This document shows positions 25,575 through 36,365 of a stretch of DNA of 64,000 bases, one piece after another. Source of the DNA: Lycium barbarum (Eukaryota; Streptophyta; Magnoliopsida; Solanales; Solanaceae); contig NC_083337.1 in NCBI RefSeq assembly GCF_019175385.1, positions 23,630,385-23,694,384 on the forward strand. The letters run 5' to 3'. Position numbers and translations under genes: made by a program. The notes beneath the pieces are model-generated. The model was not told the origin of the DNA. It saw nothing but the letters and a program-made list of their open reading frames with translations, and made no database searches. Position 1 is the first letter of the stretch; each line of letters opens with the position of its first letter.

Positions 25575-25583
25575 TCCCCCACA
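25575..25583 (-). other. Copia-1 polypurine tract
   Basis: On the minus strand a 'tgtggggga' purine tract lies one or two bases from the 3' LTR, the expected site for plus-strand DNA priming. Confidence 0.75.
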
Positions 25584-26134
25584 TGAATGGGGAATGGCTA
25601 TATGATGAAAAACATGCATGACAAAAAAACTGTGTGATTCGTAAGCAAGGATTAATTGCATCTGAATAAGTAGATTTCTCTTTGAACTTTCCGTAGTGAA
25701 CATATGTCGGATATACTCAGTCAATCGGTAGATTTGATATCTTTGAACCGTAGAGCTTTGGTGTATACCTAGACAACCACATGTCACACAATTAACCCTT
25801 TGACCATCTTTGGTTCTCATTGTTTTGTTCGTTTCAGCCATGAACACTGCCTGGTTCATAAGTGTGTAGAGAATTAGCCTTACAGAATTCTCCTTGAAGC
25901 GGCTTACACTTCACACTTACATAGGTGATTTCTAAATGTGTCATCCCATAGATACACTATTTGATATACCCCGTATCAAACTTAGAAACCATTAAAAAGC
26001 CTTAATGCTTTATCCTGGTACTGAACATTGTCTCATCACGAGAATGGACCAAAAAGGTTATTGTAACAATGTTGAACCGTCATCAATGACTTTGTTTGAT
26101 ATCTTTGAACCTAGATCTTGGGATCTCCAGTCTT

Positions 26135-29100
26135 CTAGGTAGAGTTACCGCCACGATGAGTTGTCCTTGGCCAAAGTCCCATTCCCCTCGATGATCTTTC
26201 AACCACCTCTCTAGTTAGGCCTTTAGTTAGTGGATCCGACACATTATCTCTTGACTTAACATAGTCAATTGTGATAATTCCACTAGAGAGTAGTTGTCTA
26301 ATGGTATTATGTCTTCGTCGTATGTGACGAGACTTTCTGTTATACATAATGCTCCCGGCTCTTCCTATTGCCGCTTGGCTATCGCAATGTATGCATATAG
26401 GAGCCAATAGTTTGGGCCAAAATGGAATATCTTCTAAGAAATTCTAGAGCCATTCAGCTTCTTCACCGGCTTTGTCTAAAGCTATGAACTCAGATTCCAT
26501 TGTAGAGCGGGCGATACATGTCTGTTTGGATGACTTCCAAGACATTGCTCCTCCACCTATGGTAAGAACGTATTCACTTGTGGATTTAGTTTCAGTTGAA
26601 CCGGTGATCCAATTTGCATCACTGTATCCTTCAATAACTGCAGGATACCTGTTATAATGCAAAACAAAGTTTTGAGTATGTTTCAAATACCCCAAAACTA
26701 GTTTCATTGCCAGCCAATGATTTTGGTCGGGATTATTAGTGTAGCGACTTAGTTTACTTATAGCACACGCAATATCAGGTCACGTACAGTTCATGATATA
26801 CATCAAACTTCCCAACACTCTGGCATAATCCAATTGAAAGTGACTTTCACCTTTATTCTTTGCAAGAGCAAGGTTCATATCAATTGGCGTCTTTGCAACT
26901 TTAAAGTCCAGATACTTGAACTTTTCAAGTACCTTTTCAATATAATGAGATTGAGACAACGCTAGACCTTGAGGAGTCTTATGGATTTTAATTCCCAGAA
27001 TTAAATCGGCAACTCCTAAATCTTTCATATCAAACTTACTAGCAAGCATGCGCTTAGTAGCATTTATGTTAGCAATGTCGTTACTCATTGTACAAACAAA
27101 CAATGACGACGTGGTTCGGAGTGTTATTTATGTAGACACATTTATCACACTCATTTATCTTGAATCCATTTGACAGCATCGTATAGTAAAATTTTGCATG
27201 CCACTGTTTGGGTGCTTGTTTTAGTCCGTAAAGAGACTTAACAAGTCGACACAACTTCTTCTCTTTCCATGGAACTACAAATCCTTCGGGTTGTTCCATG
27301 TAAATTTCTTCCTCCAACTCTCCATTTAAGAAGGCTGTTTTCACATCTATTTGATGGATTTCAAGACCGCACACGGCGGCTAACGCTACTAACACTCGAA
27401 TAGATGTAATCCTCATTACCGGCGAGTATGTATCAAAGCAATCAAGACTTTCTCGTTGTCTAAACCCTTTAACAACTAGTCTTTCCTTATATTTATCAAT
27501 ACTACCATCAACTTTCATTTTCCGCTTGAAAATCCATTTGGAACCTAAAGGTTTATTCCCTGGAGGAAGATCAACCAATTCCCAAGTATGGTTGTTCAAT
27601 ATGGATTCTATCTCACTATTGATTGCATCTTTCCAAAATTGAGCTTCCGATGAAGACATAGCTTCGTTGAAAGTTCGAGGCTCATTTTCCAACAAAAATG
27701 TTAGAAATTCTGGTCCAAAGGAAGTAGACGTCCTTTGACGTTTGCTGCGTCTTGGATTTTCCTCATCAGGAATATTTTCCTTTGTTTCTTCCCGATGTCG
27801 TTTAGATTCTTTGCTAGACGACTCACATTCCTTTTTATATGAATATATGGTTTCAAAGAAGTCACCATTATCTGATTCAATTACCGTATTCACCTGAATG
27901 TCGGGATTTTCTGATTTGTGAACCAGAAACCGATATGCCTTACTATTTGTGGAATATCCTATGAAAACACAATCAACGATTTTAGGTCCTATTTTTACCC
28001 TTTTGGGTTTAGGAACTTGCACCTTGGCCAAACACCCCCACACTTTGAAGTATTTCAAATTGGGCTTCCTTCCTTTCCACTTTTCGTATGGAATAGATTT
28101 GGTTTTGCTATGGGGCACTCGGTTGAGTATTCGGCTAGCTGTTAGAATAGCTTCCCTCCATAAGTTCTGGGGTAAACCAGAACTTATTAACAGGGCATTC
28201 ATCATTTCTTTCAGTGTTCTATTTTTCCTTTCCGCAATTCCGTTTGATTGTGGCGAGTAAGGGGTAGTTGTTTGATGAATGATGCCATATTCTAAACATG
28301 TTTGTTCAAAAGGAGATTCATATTCACCTCCCCTATCACTCCTTATCATTTTAATCTTTTTGTTAAGTTGGGTCTCAACTTCAGTTTTGTAATGCCTGAA
28401 TGCTTCAATTGCTTCATCTTTACTATTAAGTAAGTAAACGTAGCAATACCGCATACTACCGTCAATAAAAGTTATGAAGTACTTCTTTCCACTGCGAGAT
28501 GGGATTGATTTCATGTCACAAATATCTGTATGGATTAAGTCTAAAGGACTTGAATTCCTTTCAACTGACTTATAAGGATGTTTAACATACTTAGATTCAA
28601 CACAAATTTGACATTTTGATTGATTGCATTCAAACTTAGGCAATACTTCCAAACTAATCATTTTTCGGAATGTTTTATAATTGACATGTCCTAAATGTGA
28701 ATGCCATAAATCATTTGACTCAATCAAGTAAGACGAAGCAGAAACTTTATTATTATTAGCAACAACCATTACATTCTGTTTGAAAAGGCCCTCTGTGAGG
28801 TAACCTTTTCCTATGTACATCTCGTTCTTACTTATTACAACCTTGTCATAAACATAAATACACTTAAAACCGTTCTTCACTAGAAGTCCGGCAGATACTA
28901 GATTTTTCCTAATTTCAGGAACATGACAGACGTTGTTGAGAGTCATCACCTTGCCAGAGGTCATCTTCAGCAGTATCATTCCATAACCTTCAATCTTGGC
29001 CGTTGCTGAATTTCCCATATATATGGTCTCGTCGGGCTCGGTGGGAGTATATGAAGCAAAGGCTTCTCTAACAGCACAAATGTGGCGAGTGGCGCCAGAG

Positions 29101-29330
29101 TCAATCCACCACTCTTTCGGATTTCCCACTAGGTTGCACTCAGACAACATAGCGCACAAGTCATCAACCTTCTCGTTTGTTTCAACCATATTAGCCTGAC
29201 CCTTCTTCTTTTCCTTTTTCGGAGTACGACAGTCTGCAGCTTTGTGTCCTATTTTTCCACATTTGTGGCAGTTTCCCTTGAATTGCTTCTTGTTGGGATA
29301 GTTCCTTGGTCCCGATGCCTTTTTCCTCTT
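26135..29330 (-). pseudogene. Copia-1 pol (protease, integrase, RT, RNase H), broken
   Basis: Reading on the minus strand from about 29330: zinc knuckle CHKCGKIGHKAADC, then aspartic protease WWIDSGATRHIC. The integrase has its HHCC region (HSHLGH...CQICVESK) and D,D,E context (DICDMKS, SDRGGE, GIAERKN). The RT runs from WIFKRK to LYGLKQAPKQWH. Near 27096 the RT reads IVCLYNE and stops where Copia elements have YVDD, and the next frame resumes SNDIANINATKRML, so about 16 nt including the catalytic aspartates are gone. RNase H follows with a TGA near 26781 (NCT*PDIACAI) and a TAG near 26445 (EWL*NFLED), ending at SRHIRRRHNTIRQLL and LTKGLTREVVE. Integrase looks intact by motif. RT and RNase H cannot be made from this copy. 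Confidence 0.93.
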
Positions 29331-30153
29331 TTTTCAGATTAGTTGGGGCAGTTTCAACAATATGTGCTCCCCCTATAGTTGATCTCCCATTTGCCTTCTT
29401 CTCCACTGCCTTGTTATCTTCCTCGATTCTCAACCGGACGATGAGATCTTCCAGTGTCATCTCCTTTTGCTTGTGTTTCAAGTAATTTTTGAAGTCCTTC
29501 CATGAAGGAGGCAACTTCTCTATCACTGCCGTAACTTGAAACGCCCCACTAATCACCAAACCTACAACAAACAACATGTAAGTAACGACGCACTGAATAC
29601 TTTTGACAAAAGTATTAATTAGATTTATACCTTCAGCGAGGATATCATGGATTTTAACCTGCAACTCTTGAACTTGAGTAACAATAGACTTGCCATCTAC
29701 CATTTTATAGTCCAGAAACTTGGCAGCGATAAACTTCTTTAATCCAACATCTTCTGTTTTATATTTCTTTTCCAACGCATCCCATAGTTCTTTTGATGTT
29801 CCCACATTACTATAGACGTTGTAAAGATCATCCTCTAGTCCGCTAAGAATATAATTCTTGCACAAAAAATCTGAGTGCTTCAACGCCTCAGTTACAACAA
29901 AACGTTCATTCTCAGGTGTTGATTCCGGCAGAACTAGAACGTCCTCCTTAATAAACTTTTGAAGGCTTAAAGTAGTTAAATAGAAGAACATCTTTTGTTG
30001 CCATCGTTTGAAATCAATCCTGATGAATTTTCCGGGCTTCTCTGCCGGAGCCGGTGCAGTACGACTGGAATACGTAGCATTGCTCGTAGAACCAACCACG
30101 GGGGCTGGTGTGGCAGTAGCAGTAGCATTCAAATTTGGAGTTTGGTCTCCCAT
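29191..30153 (-). pseudogene. Copia-1 gag, with a probable 69-nt intron
   Basis: Gag packages element RNA into virus-like particles. The start chosen is ATG 30153 (MGDQTPNLN) with good context (agaaATGG). An upstream in-frame ATG at 30171 lacks support. UBN2-type gag similarity includes FKRWQQKMFFYL, KELWDALEKKY and LPPSWKDFKNYLKH. Residues encoded by 29562-29630 (INLINTFVKSI... to FVVG) are hydrophobic and foreign to the family. That stretch starts GTATAA and ends TTGTAG, and removing it joins DILAEG to LVISGAFQ as in related gags. Near 29335 an A-run slip moves the zinc knuckle into the pol frame, so the C-terminal 50 or so residues of this ORF are nonsense. Confidence 0.88.
29562..29630 (-). 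other. Probable GT-AG intron in Copia-1 gag (69 nt)
   Basis: The segment is AT-rich with donor AAG|GTATAA and acceptor TTGTTGTAG|GTT. A branch-like 'ttac' lies about 25 nt upstream of the acceptor. Length is a multiple of three with no stop, so retention gives an extended Gag and splicing a family-length Gag. The splicing claim is inference. Confidence 0.6.
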
Positions 30154-30554
30154 TTCTGTCGCAGGAAACAACAGAAAACTTTAATAAACGGTGAATATTT
30201 TATTTCTTCAAACCGAATCAAATTTACACAAACAGAATTAAAAAAAAAACTTCAAACAGAATGTAGGAAACTGTATGTTGTATACTCGATAAAGTTTTTA
30301 TATCTTCAAATCAAGTATCCAAATGAGTAGAAAGTTCTGAACACTTTAATCTCAACCGGAGTAGAAAATCCGAAGATTTTAGTCTCCAAACAACATACAA
30401 GTTCGTTACATGCAAACAACAAAGATACAAGTTTCTTTTATTTTGTGGACAACACTGTTTTATGTTAAAGAAAACACTTTTTTTTCCAATAACGTTCTGT
30501 AATCGTTAAACAACAAAACATGAACACAGAAATAATTATTAAATTCCTTAAGCT

Positions 30555-31387
30555 TGTTGCACCCCCCGTGTTCAGAACTGTAGGAAACCAGAACCAAAAA
30601 CTGGAAAAAAAACCAGTAAGTAGAAAACGAAAACAGAAACTGTGTGCAAAAATTAAGAAATATCCGAGACCACAGAATTCACTGTGTGTCCTTAAGGAAT
30701 TTAACCCCGTCACTGTACCCAAGGTTACGAATTATTTGCTCCCAGGATAAAACGGATATACCTGTCGCAGGAGTGGCTGTACCTCAAACGCCTACTACTT
30801 CGACGAACTCAAATTTGGCAACGAAACACACTAAGACTCGATAGTTTTATTTCTTGAAAAAGAATGCAGAATTTGCAATGCAAGGAAAAGTTTTTCAGTA
30901 GTCGAAAATTTAGGCATTGCCTCAGTTTATATAGCCTCAAACATGGCTGTTCAGAGAGGTCGTGCCTTTTCCGAAAAAATAAGAACGTTGGGAAGTTGGG
31001 ATTTGAATTTAATTAATTACCAATTAACCAATTAATATTTTCCCGCGGAAATAAAAAATAATTTCAGAAAATGAAGATTGAAGTTAAATAAATTTCGTCC
31101 AAAAAGATTATCAATCACTCAGACCAAATCCAAATCCAAATCCAAAGCCGAAGCCGAGCGGAGCGACGACTGCGGCGCGAGGGGAGTCCCTCTTCTCAAC
31201 CCTTTAAGAGCTAGAGGAAGTGCTTTCTAATATAAGCACATAACTTTCCCTTTCTACCAATAATGTGGTACAAAGCTCCTTTTCAAAGGAACTTTGCTTT
31301 AAACTTCATTTTCCTTCCATTGTCTTTTTCCCTCCATTTCTCATTCACACCAACTTAGCTAGCTTCAATCATTAACTAGCTTTAACA
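30555..31387 (-). repeat. Copia-1 5' LTR
   Basis: This 833-bp LTR lies upstream of gag in element orientation. It is a direct repeat of 24736-25573 with several small indels. Confidence 0.95.
30925..30936 (-). promoter_or_regulatory. TATA-like box in Copia-1 5' LTR
   Basis: On the minus strand 'gctatataaac' is present, also conserved in the other LTR at about 25107-25118. It is a plausible core promoter for the element transcript. No transcription start can be assigned. Confidence 0.45.
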
Positions 31388-31392
31388 CTACT

Positions 31393-32328
31393 TTTGCTAT
31401 TTCACATATGATTGATAACTAGTCACCAGCAAACTGATTACTGCCTTTATCAGAAGAACGTAGTTTTATACGCCATACGCGACAACTTTGTTTTATTTGT
31501 TTCTGTTGATTATTTATACCCATGCATCAACAATTTCATTGATCCTATATTTGATGAATATTTCCTTCTATTTGTTTTAGCGTTGTACTCCCACAATACG
31601 AGGGTGTTTGACTGCGCAAGAGGTTTAACAAAGAAAGACTTTGTTTTTTTTCCATTCTTAAAAAGTTTGTGGCTAGAAATCATTTTAAGAGTAAAAATGA
31701 GAATTTTAGAATTAAATTGTTGTTAAATATAGAAACGTCTCATTCTTTTCTGGACTGATTAAAAAAGAAAGAGTGTCGAAAAATTGAGACGGATGAAGTA
31801 ACTGAAAGCTTGGAATCGCTTTAATTAACAGGAAAACAACTGAAGAAAATTTGTTCCAAAGATCTGATACTTATTATGCATATATGATCCACTAAAATTC
31901 AGCAGTTAAAGAACATTTAGATTACACACAATTTAGCAAGTGTAATCCAAATTGAAGTAATAGACAATTACTGAAAGATCTATTAAGAAGGATGAACCCT
32001 GTTAGAGTGAGAAGAAATGACTTTACTTGCAGATTTCATAGGGGCACCAGCAAAGTTAACAACACCTTTTGGGTAAAGGAATGGGTAAACACGATAACAC
32101 TGTACCAATCGTATAAGATATATGAGGATCTATATTCTTTTCGAAAGCAAACTAACGGTTGAGTTGAATTTATCATTTATGTACTATTCTTGCTTCTCTT
32201 CGTTCATGTACACTAAATTATTTCTAGTAAAAAAATTATTTAATTTTATCAACAAAAAAAAAAAACACAGTAAGTTACTGAATAATTTATCTTTCAAACA
32301 TTTAGATCTCCAGCCCTTCTGTTTGGGT
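31393..32328. other. Intergenic sequence, nothing recognised
   Basis: AT-rich sequence between Copia-1 and the poly-G run. The short ORFs have no family features. Confidence 0.5.
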
Positions 32329-32355
32329 GGGGGGGGGGGGGGGGGGGGGGGGGGG
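32329..32355 (+). repeat. Poly-G run (27 G)
   Basis: An uninterrupted G homopolymer, unusually long for plant DNA. It is a likely sequencing or assembly weak point and could form a G-quadruplex. Confidence 0.95.
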
Positions 32356-32411
32356 CGCTTGAGCTAAAGGAGCAAGGGGTCAGTGAAGAGGAAGCTATAG
32401 CTGTTGCTGAT
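32355..32411 (+). pseudogene. Orphan exon fragment resembling mitoribosomal protein mS23
   Basis: The frame beginning gcg-ctt-gag reads ALELKEQGVSEEEAIAVAD and is followed by a donor-like gtacgt. From memory this matches an internal segment of plant mS23-like small-subunit mitoribosomal proteins, where the next residues are MEYR. No other exon is found nearby, and the preceding acceptor position is occupied by the poly-G run. It is either a captured fragment or the last visible piece of a lost gene. The identification rests on 19 residues. Confidence 0.4.
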
Positions 32412-32849
32412 GTACGTATCTCGTCTTTCTAAATTCAAATTCGTTGATCTTATCTGGAAAGCTATTATCTACTATTGTAAAACAAATAGTCTGAGTGGCA
32501 TTTTCACAAACATGGTTAGTTGCAAAAATGCTCGACTACAATGACATACAAAATATGAGACTGAACACCTTATCGGACACATTAGAATAATTCTTTGAAG
32601 CTTTTTAGTTGTTAGAGAAATAAAAAGAAGCAAACGTTTCTGATATGATGCTCGAGACTTTTTCAAAGAGAGTTTCCGGTGTTTGTCTTACTTTTCTATT
32701 TAGCCCATCTAAAAAAGAACTCTTCTTTCCCTTCTTGGCAACTCTTTAATTTCATCTTTCCACATAACATGTTTCAGATCACAAAATTAAAAGACATTTT
32801 GGTCGATTCTAAGCATGTTTAATTTAAGATCACAAAATTCAAAAGTATT
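32412..32849. other. Spacer, nothing recognised
   Basis: AT-rich sequence up to the left LTR of Copia-2. The remaining exons of an mS23-like gene were not seen. Confidence 0.5.
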
Positions 32850-33175
32850 TGTTGAATATTTGCTTTAGAACTGCAAAAGTAATTATTAAGTTTTACCCAG
32901 TCAACTAGTTAGACCTAGTATTTTGGAGTTGATTTCTATTTGAATTTTGAATAAATAATATTTCCTAGTCTCTAGGAATTTGTTTTTTTCAACATATTTT
33001 CTACTTATCATTAGGTTTTGAAGTTAGTATTTTCTATTATAAATTGTAGTCTTAGATTGCAGTGAAAATATATCGAACTTTCAACTTCAATTCATATGCT
33101 CTCTTCTTTCTTGTACTCTGATTCTTAAATTTTTCTTCCTCTCTATTTTCCTGTTTTTTCTTCCAAAAACCAACA
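32850..33175 (+). repeat. Copia-2 5' LTR
   Basis: Begins 'tgttgaatatttgcttt' and ends 'aaaaaccaaca'. The 3' LTR shares most of the sequence but has an extra 'ctttttactgtagta'-type insertion and other indels. Confidence 0.93.
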
Positions 33176-33177
33176 AT

Positions 33178-33191
33178 TGGTATCTAAAGCC
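33178..33191 (+). other. Copia-2 primer-binding site
   Basis: 'tggtatctaaagcc' lies two bases after the 5' LTR and matches the initiator-Met site tggtatcagagcc with small changes. Confidence 0.7.
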
Positions 33192-33220
33192 TTTTTTCTT
33201 AAGGGCTTGTGAGTAAAGAA

Positions 33221-34123
33221 ATGGATTCCGAAAACAGTTTTTCACGAAAGGCTCCTCCTGCGTTGATGGTGAAAATTACCAATTATGAGCTGTTAGAATG
33301 GAAACTTACTTGGAGGCCCTTGATCTTTGGGAAGCCGTGGAAGAGTATTATGAAACTAATCCGCTGCCAAACAATCCCACCATGGCCCAAATCAAGAGTC
33401 ACAAGGAAAAGAAAACCAGAAAGTCCAAGGTGAAAACAACTTTGTTTGTTGCTGTTTCAACAAGTATTTTCACGAGAATTATGTCTCTCACATCACCAAA
33501 GGAAATTTGGGATTATTTGAAGAAAGAATATGCTGGAGAAATGTTGGAGATGAAAGAATACGAGGGATGCAATTATTAAATTTGATAAGGTAGTTCGAGT
33601 TGCAGAGAATGAAAGAGTCTGAGACTGTCAAAGAGTACGCGGACAGATTTCTTGGCATTGTTAACAAGGTAAGATTTCTAGGCACCGATTTTAAAGATTC
33701 AAGAATTGTTGAAAAAATTCTTGTAATAGTGTCCGAAAGACATAAATCATGTATAACTACCATGGAAAACATACAAAATCTGTCCAAGATTACCTTAGCA
33801 AAGTTGTTAAATTCTTTCCAGGCACAGGAACAAAGAAGGCTTACGAGGCAAGATGGTATGGTTGAAGGAGCCTTAACAGCCAGCCACAAAACTCAAACAG
33901 GGGTAGAAATGTGAAAAATTATCCACCTTGTCAGCACTGTGGCAAAATGGGTCGTCCACCATTCAGATGTTGGAAGAGGCCAGACGCAAAGTGCAACAAG
34001 TGCAATCAACTTGGTCATGAAGCAGTGATTTGCAAAAACGAATCTCAGAACTATGATGCAGAGGCACGTGTCGTCGATGAAGAAGAAGAAGACCATATTT
34101 TGTTGCAACGTGTAATCCAGTGA
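33221..34123 (+). pseudogene. Copia-2 gag, frameshifted
   Basis: The start is ATG 33221 (MDSENSFSRKAPP). A frameshift near 33297 leads to TYLEALDLWEAVEEYYE, and another lies near 33540-33560. UBN2-type gag follows: MKESETVKEYADRFLGIVNK and ITLAKLLNSFQAQEQRR. A stop at 33912 precedes two zinc-binding motifs. The second, CNKCNQLGHEAVIC, is a canonical CX2CX4HX4C. The first, CQHCGKMGRPPFRC, has Arg where related gags have His. This copy cannot make full Gag without correction. Confidence 0.88.
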
Positions 34124-34129
34124 GGTTTC

Positions 34130-34847
34130 AACAAATTCTTGGTTGATTGATAGCAGTTGCACTAACCATATGACTTATGACAAGAGTTTGTTCAAAGAGT
34201 TAAAGTCCACTGAAATATCCAAAGTTAGGATCAGTAATGGTGACCAGATTCTTCTTAAAGGAAAAGGAACTGTATTAAAAAAGTTCAGGTAATAAGACAA
34301 TTTCAGATTTTCTTTATGTACCTAATATTGATCAGAACTTGTTGAGTATTTGTCAATTGGTAAAAAAAGGATTCAAAATATCCCTTGAGGATAAGCATTG
34401 TTTCATCAATGATGTTGCTGGAAAAGATTTTAAAAATTAAGATGAGAGGTAAAAAATTCTCATTTTATCCAATGGAAGATGTTACTGTAGTACAAGCAAA
34501 AGATCAAAGGCTGGAAAAATTGGAAGATGATCTCCAATTGAAAAGCAGAAGCAAGAAATGAACCTGCGAGGCTTAATAAAGCTTTCGATGTTCCAAAAAG
34601 AATTGAAGCAATGGAGGAATTGTCAATGTTTCAGGATAATAAAATTGACAAGCTTAAAGTCAAGATGCAAACGGAGCATGAAAACATGCCAGAAATTTTT
34701 AGTTGTCAAGAGTTGCAAACAAGTAGAAAAGTGAATTTAATTCACTACAAGTCCAAAGATGAATCTGCAAATTTATTCACAAGGTCACTTTCAGTTATCA
34801 AGTGTGAAGATTCCAAGACAGAAGACCAAAATTTTTTCAGTTCCTAA
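34130..34847 (+). pseudogene. Copia-2 pol remnant joining protease start to RNase H end
   Basis: 34135-34500 reads WLIDSSCTNHMTYDKSLF (protease active site, with Ser for the usual Gly after Asp-Ser) and YVPNIDQNLLSICQLVKKGF, with frameshifts. From about 34560 the reading is KAFDVPKRIEAMEEL and then VNLIHYKSKDESANLFTRSL, the motif that normally closes Copia RNase H. Integrase and RT are absent, so a deletion of roughly 3 kb relative to a complete Copia is inferred. Confidence 0.8.
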
Positions 34848-34856
34848 AGCAAGGAG

Positions 34857-35212
34857 TGTTGAATATTTGCTTTAGAACTGTAAATCTTTTTACTGTAGTA
34901 ATTTGTTAAGTTTTACCCAGTCAACTAGTTAGACCTAGTATTCTGGAGTTGATTTCTATTTGAATTTTGAATAAATAGTATTTCCTGGTCTTTAGGAATT
35001 TGTTATTTTTAGCATATTTTTTGCTTATCTTTAGGTTTTGAAGTTAGTATTTTCTATTATAAATAGTAGTCTTTGATTGTAGTGAAAATATATCGACCTT
35101 TCAACTTTAGTTGATAAGCTCTCTTCTTTCTTGTATTCTACTGCATTCAACTCATTCTTAAAATTTTCTTCCTCTCTATTTTCCTGTAATTATTTTATTT
35201 CAAAAACTAACA
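34857..35212 (+). repeat. Copia-2 3' LTR
   Basis: Preceded by the purine tract 'aaagcaaggag'. It ends 'caaaaactaaca' and is followed by the TSD gtatt. Confidence 0.93.
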
Positions 35213-35217
35213 GTATT

Positions 35218-35738
35218 CTTTACTTTCTTAAACCTCGTGCAAGTCAAAACTAGACAAACTAATTGAAATTGAGGGAGTAATATTAACGTAATATGCTACA
35301 TTTAAGTCTACATTAACATATGAATGTGAACTATAAACACACAAAAAGAACATCACGAACCCTAGATAGGCGGAACAGAAATAACAAATAGAACTAAAAA
35401 ACGAGAGAAAAAGGAGCATCGATGTAACCTGATTTTCTTGGAGTATTGTGTCGTCACCCAATGGCAAAGACATAGTCACCCGAGCCATTTAATTATAGGT
35501 GACTTTTATGTTTTAAAATTCTGGAGGTAACTCAAGTTTTTTTTATTGAGTAGAGGTGATGATTTTTTGATTAGTGATTAAGGAGTTTTAGACTTGCCCA
35601 ATAGTTTTATTTTTAAAACTTTGACCCTAAGCTTTATTTTTAACACTTTTCCCCCAAGTTTTATTTTTAATACTTTGACCCGATCAATATAAACCCTAAA
35701 ATACCAAACTAGCTCCGTTTTTGCTCTTTTCCCCTCCA
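35218..35738. other. Spacer, nothing recognised
   Basis: AT-rich sequence with three short repeats of 'ttttatttttaa' and 'actttgacccnnn'-type phrases around 35600-35690. It may be the 5' margin of MULE-2, but no inverted partner was found. Confidence 0.4.
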
Positions 35739-36285
35739 TTCTCCTCCTCCTCCTCCTTCTTCTTCTTCTTCTTCTCCTCCTCCTGCTCCTCCTCCTCCTG
35801 CTCCTCATCCTCCTCCTCCTCCTCCTTCTTTTTCTCCTCCTTCCCCTTCTCCTCCTCCTCCTTTTTTTTCTGCTTCTCCTCCTTCTTCTTCTTCTCCTTC
35901 TTTTTTTCCCTGCATTATTCTTCCTTGTCTTCCATTATTGCTTCCCCTGCTTCTTCTTCTTCTTCTTCTTCTTCTTCTTCTTCTTCTTCTTCTTCTTCTT
36001 CTTCTTCTTCTTCTTCTTCTTCTTCTTTCATTACTGCACCATTTTGAAGAATTTGCTCAACAAAGAAAAAAACGAAACCACCAGATTTTGCAATTTTTTG
36101 GATGTATTTCGTTCGTGTCTACCTGGGTATTACTTCATAAGTATTGCTGCTTCCCCTGCTTCTCCTTCTTCCATTGCTGCGCCATTTTGAAGAATATGCT
36201 CAACAAAGAAAAAATGAAATCACCAAATTTTATAAGTTTTTGGCTGGATTTCATTCATGTAGCACTGGGCATTACTTCATAAGTG
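35739..36285 (+). repeat. CT-rich (CTT/CTC)n tract and 143-bp-offset duplication
   Basis: 35739-36026 is almost pure pyrimidine on the plus strand, with (ctt)n at about 35952-36026. A unit running from 'tgcttcccctgcttct' to 'attacttcataagt' occurs twice (35939-36143 and 36146-36285). Its non-microsatellite parts are offset by 143 bp. The trinucleotide run has expanded only in the first copy. Long Ser/Leu ORFs here, and the Arg-rich ORF on the minus strand, are translation artefacts. Confidence 0.9.
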
Positions 36286-36365
36286 ATTTCCGATCATTTG
36301 GTAAGTAAAATAATGTTGTTTTGTTCCAATTATTTATCTGGGTTTTGCTGCTGATTTTCCAACAA

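Larger units (their letters stand above)
24736..31387 (-). mobile_element. Copia-1, complete but defective Ty1/Copia retrotransposon
   Basis: The 6652-bp element has two LTRs (24736-25573 and 30555-31387), a perfect TSD ctact (24731-24735 and 31388-31392) and minus-strand gag-pol. Domain order, with integrase before reverse transcriptase, is diagnostic of Copia. By eye the LTRs are highly similar with a few small indels, so the insertion is fairly young compared with its neighbours. The purine tract next to the 3' LTR is present. The usual initiator-Met primer site (tggtatcagagcc) is not seen after the 5' LTR. At least five pol or gag lesions make it non-autonomous. Confidence 0.95.
32850..35212 (+). 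mobile_element. Copia-2, gag-bearing deletion derivative
   Basis: The 2363-bp element has LTRs of 326 bp (32850-33175) and 356 bp (34857-35212). A perfect TSD gtatt lies at 32845-32849 and 35213-35217. A Met-type primer site follows the 5' LTR and a purine tract precedes the 3' LTR. The interior keeps gag, the protease start and the last residues of RNase H. Integrase, RT and most of RNase H are missing. It resembles terminal-repeat retrotransposons that retain only GAG. Confidence 0.92.

Noticed and set aside
35721..36282. Long Ser/Leu-rich ORFs and an Arg-rich minus-strand ORF
   Set aside because: They are translations of a CTT/CTC microsatellite in different frames, with no domain.
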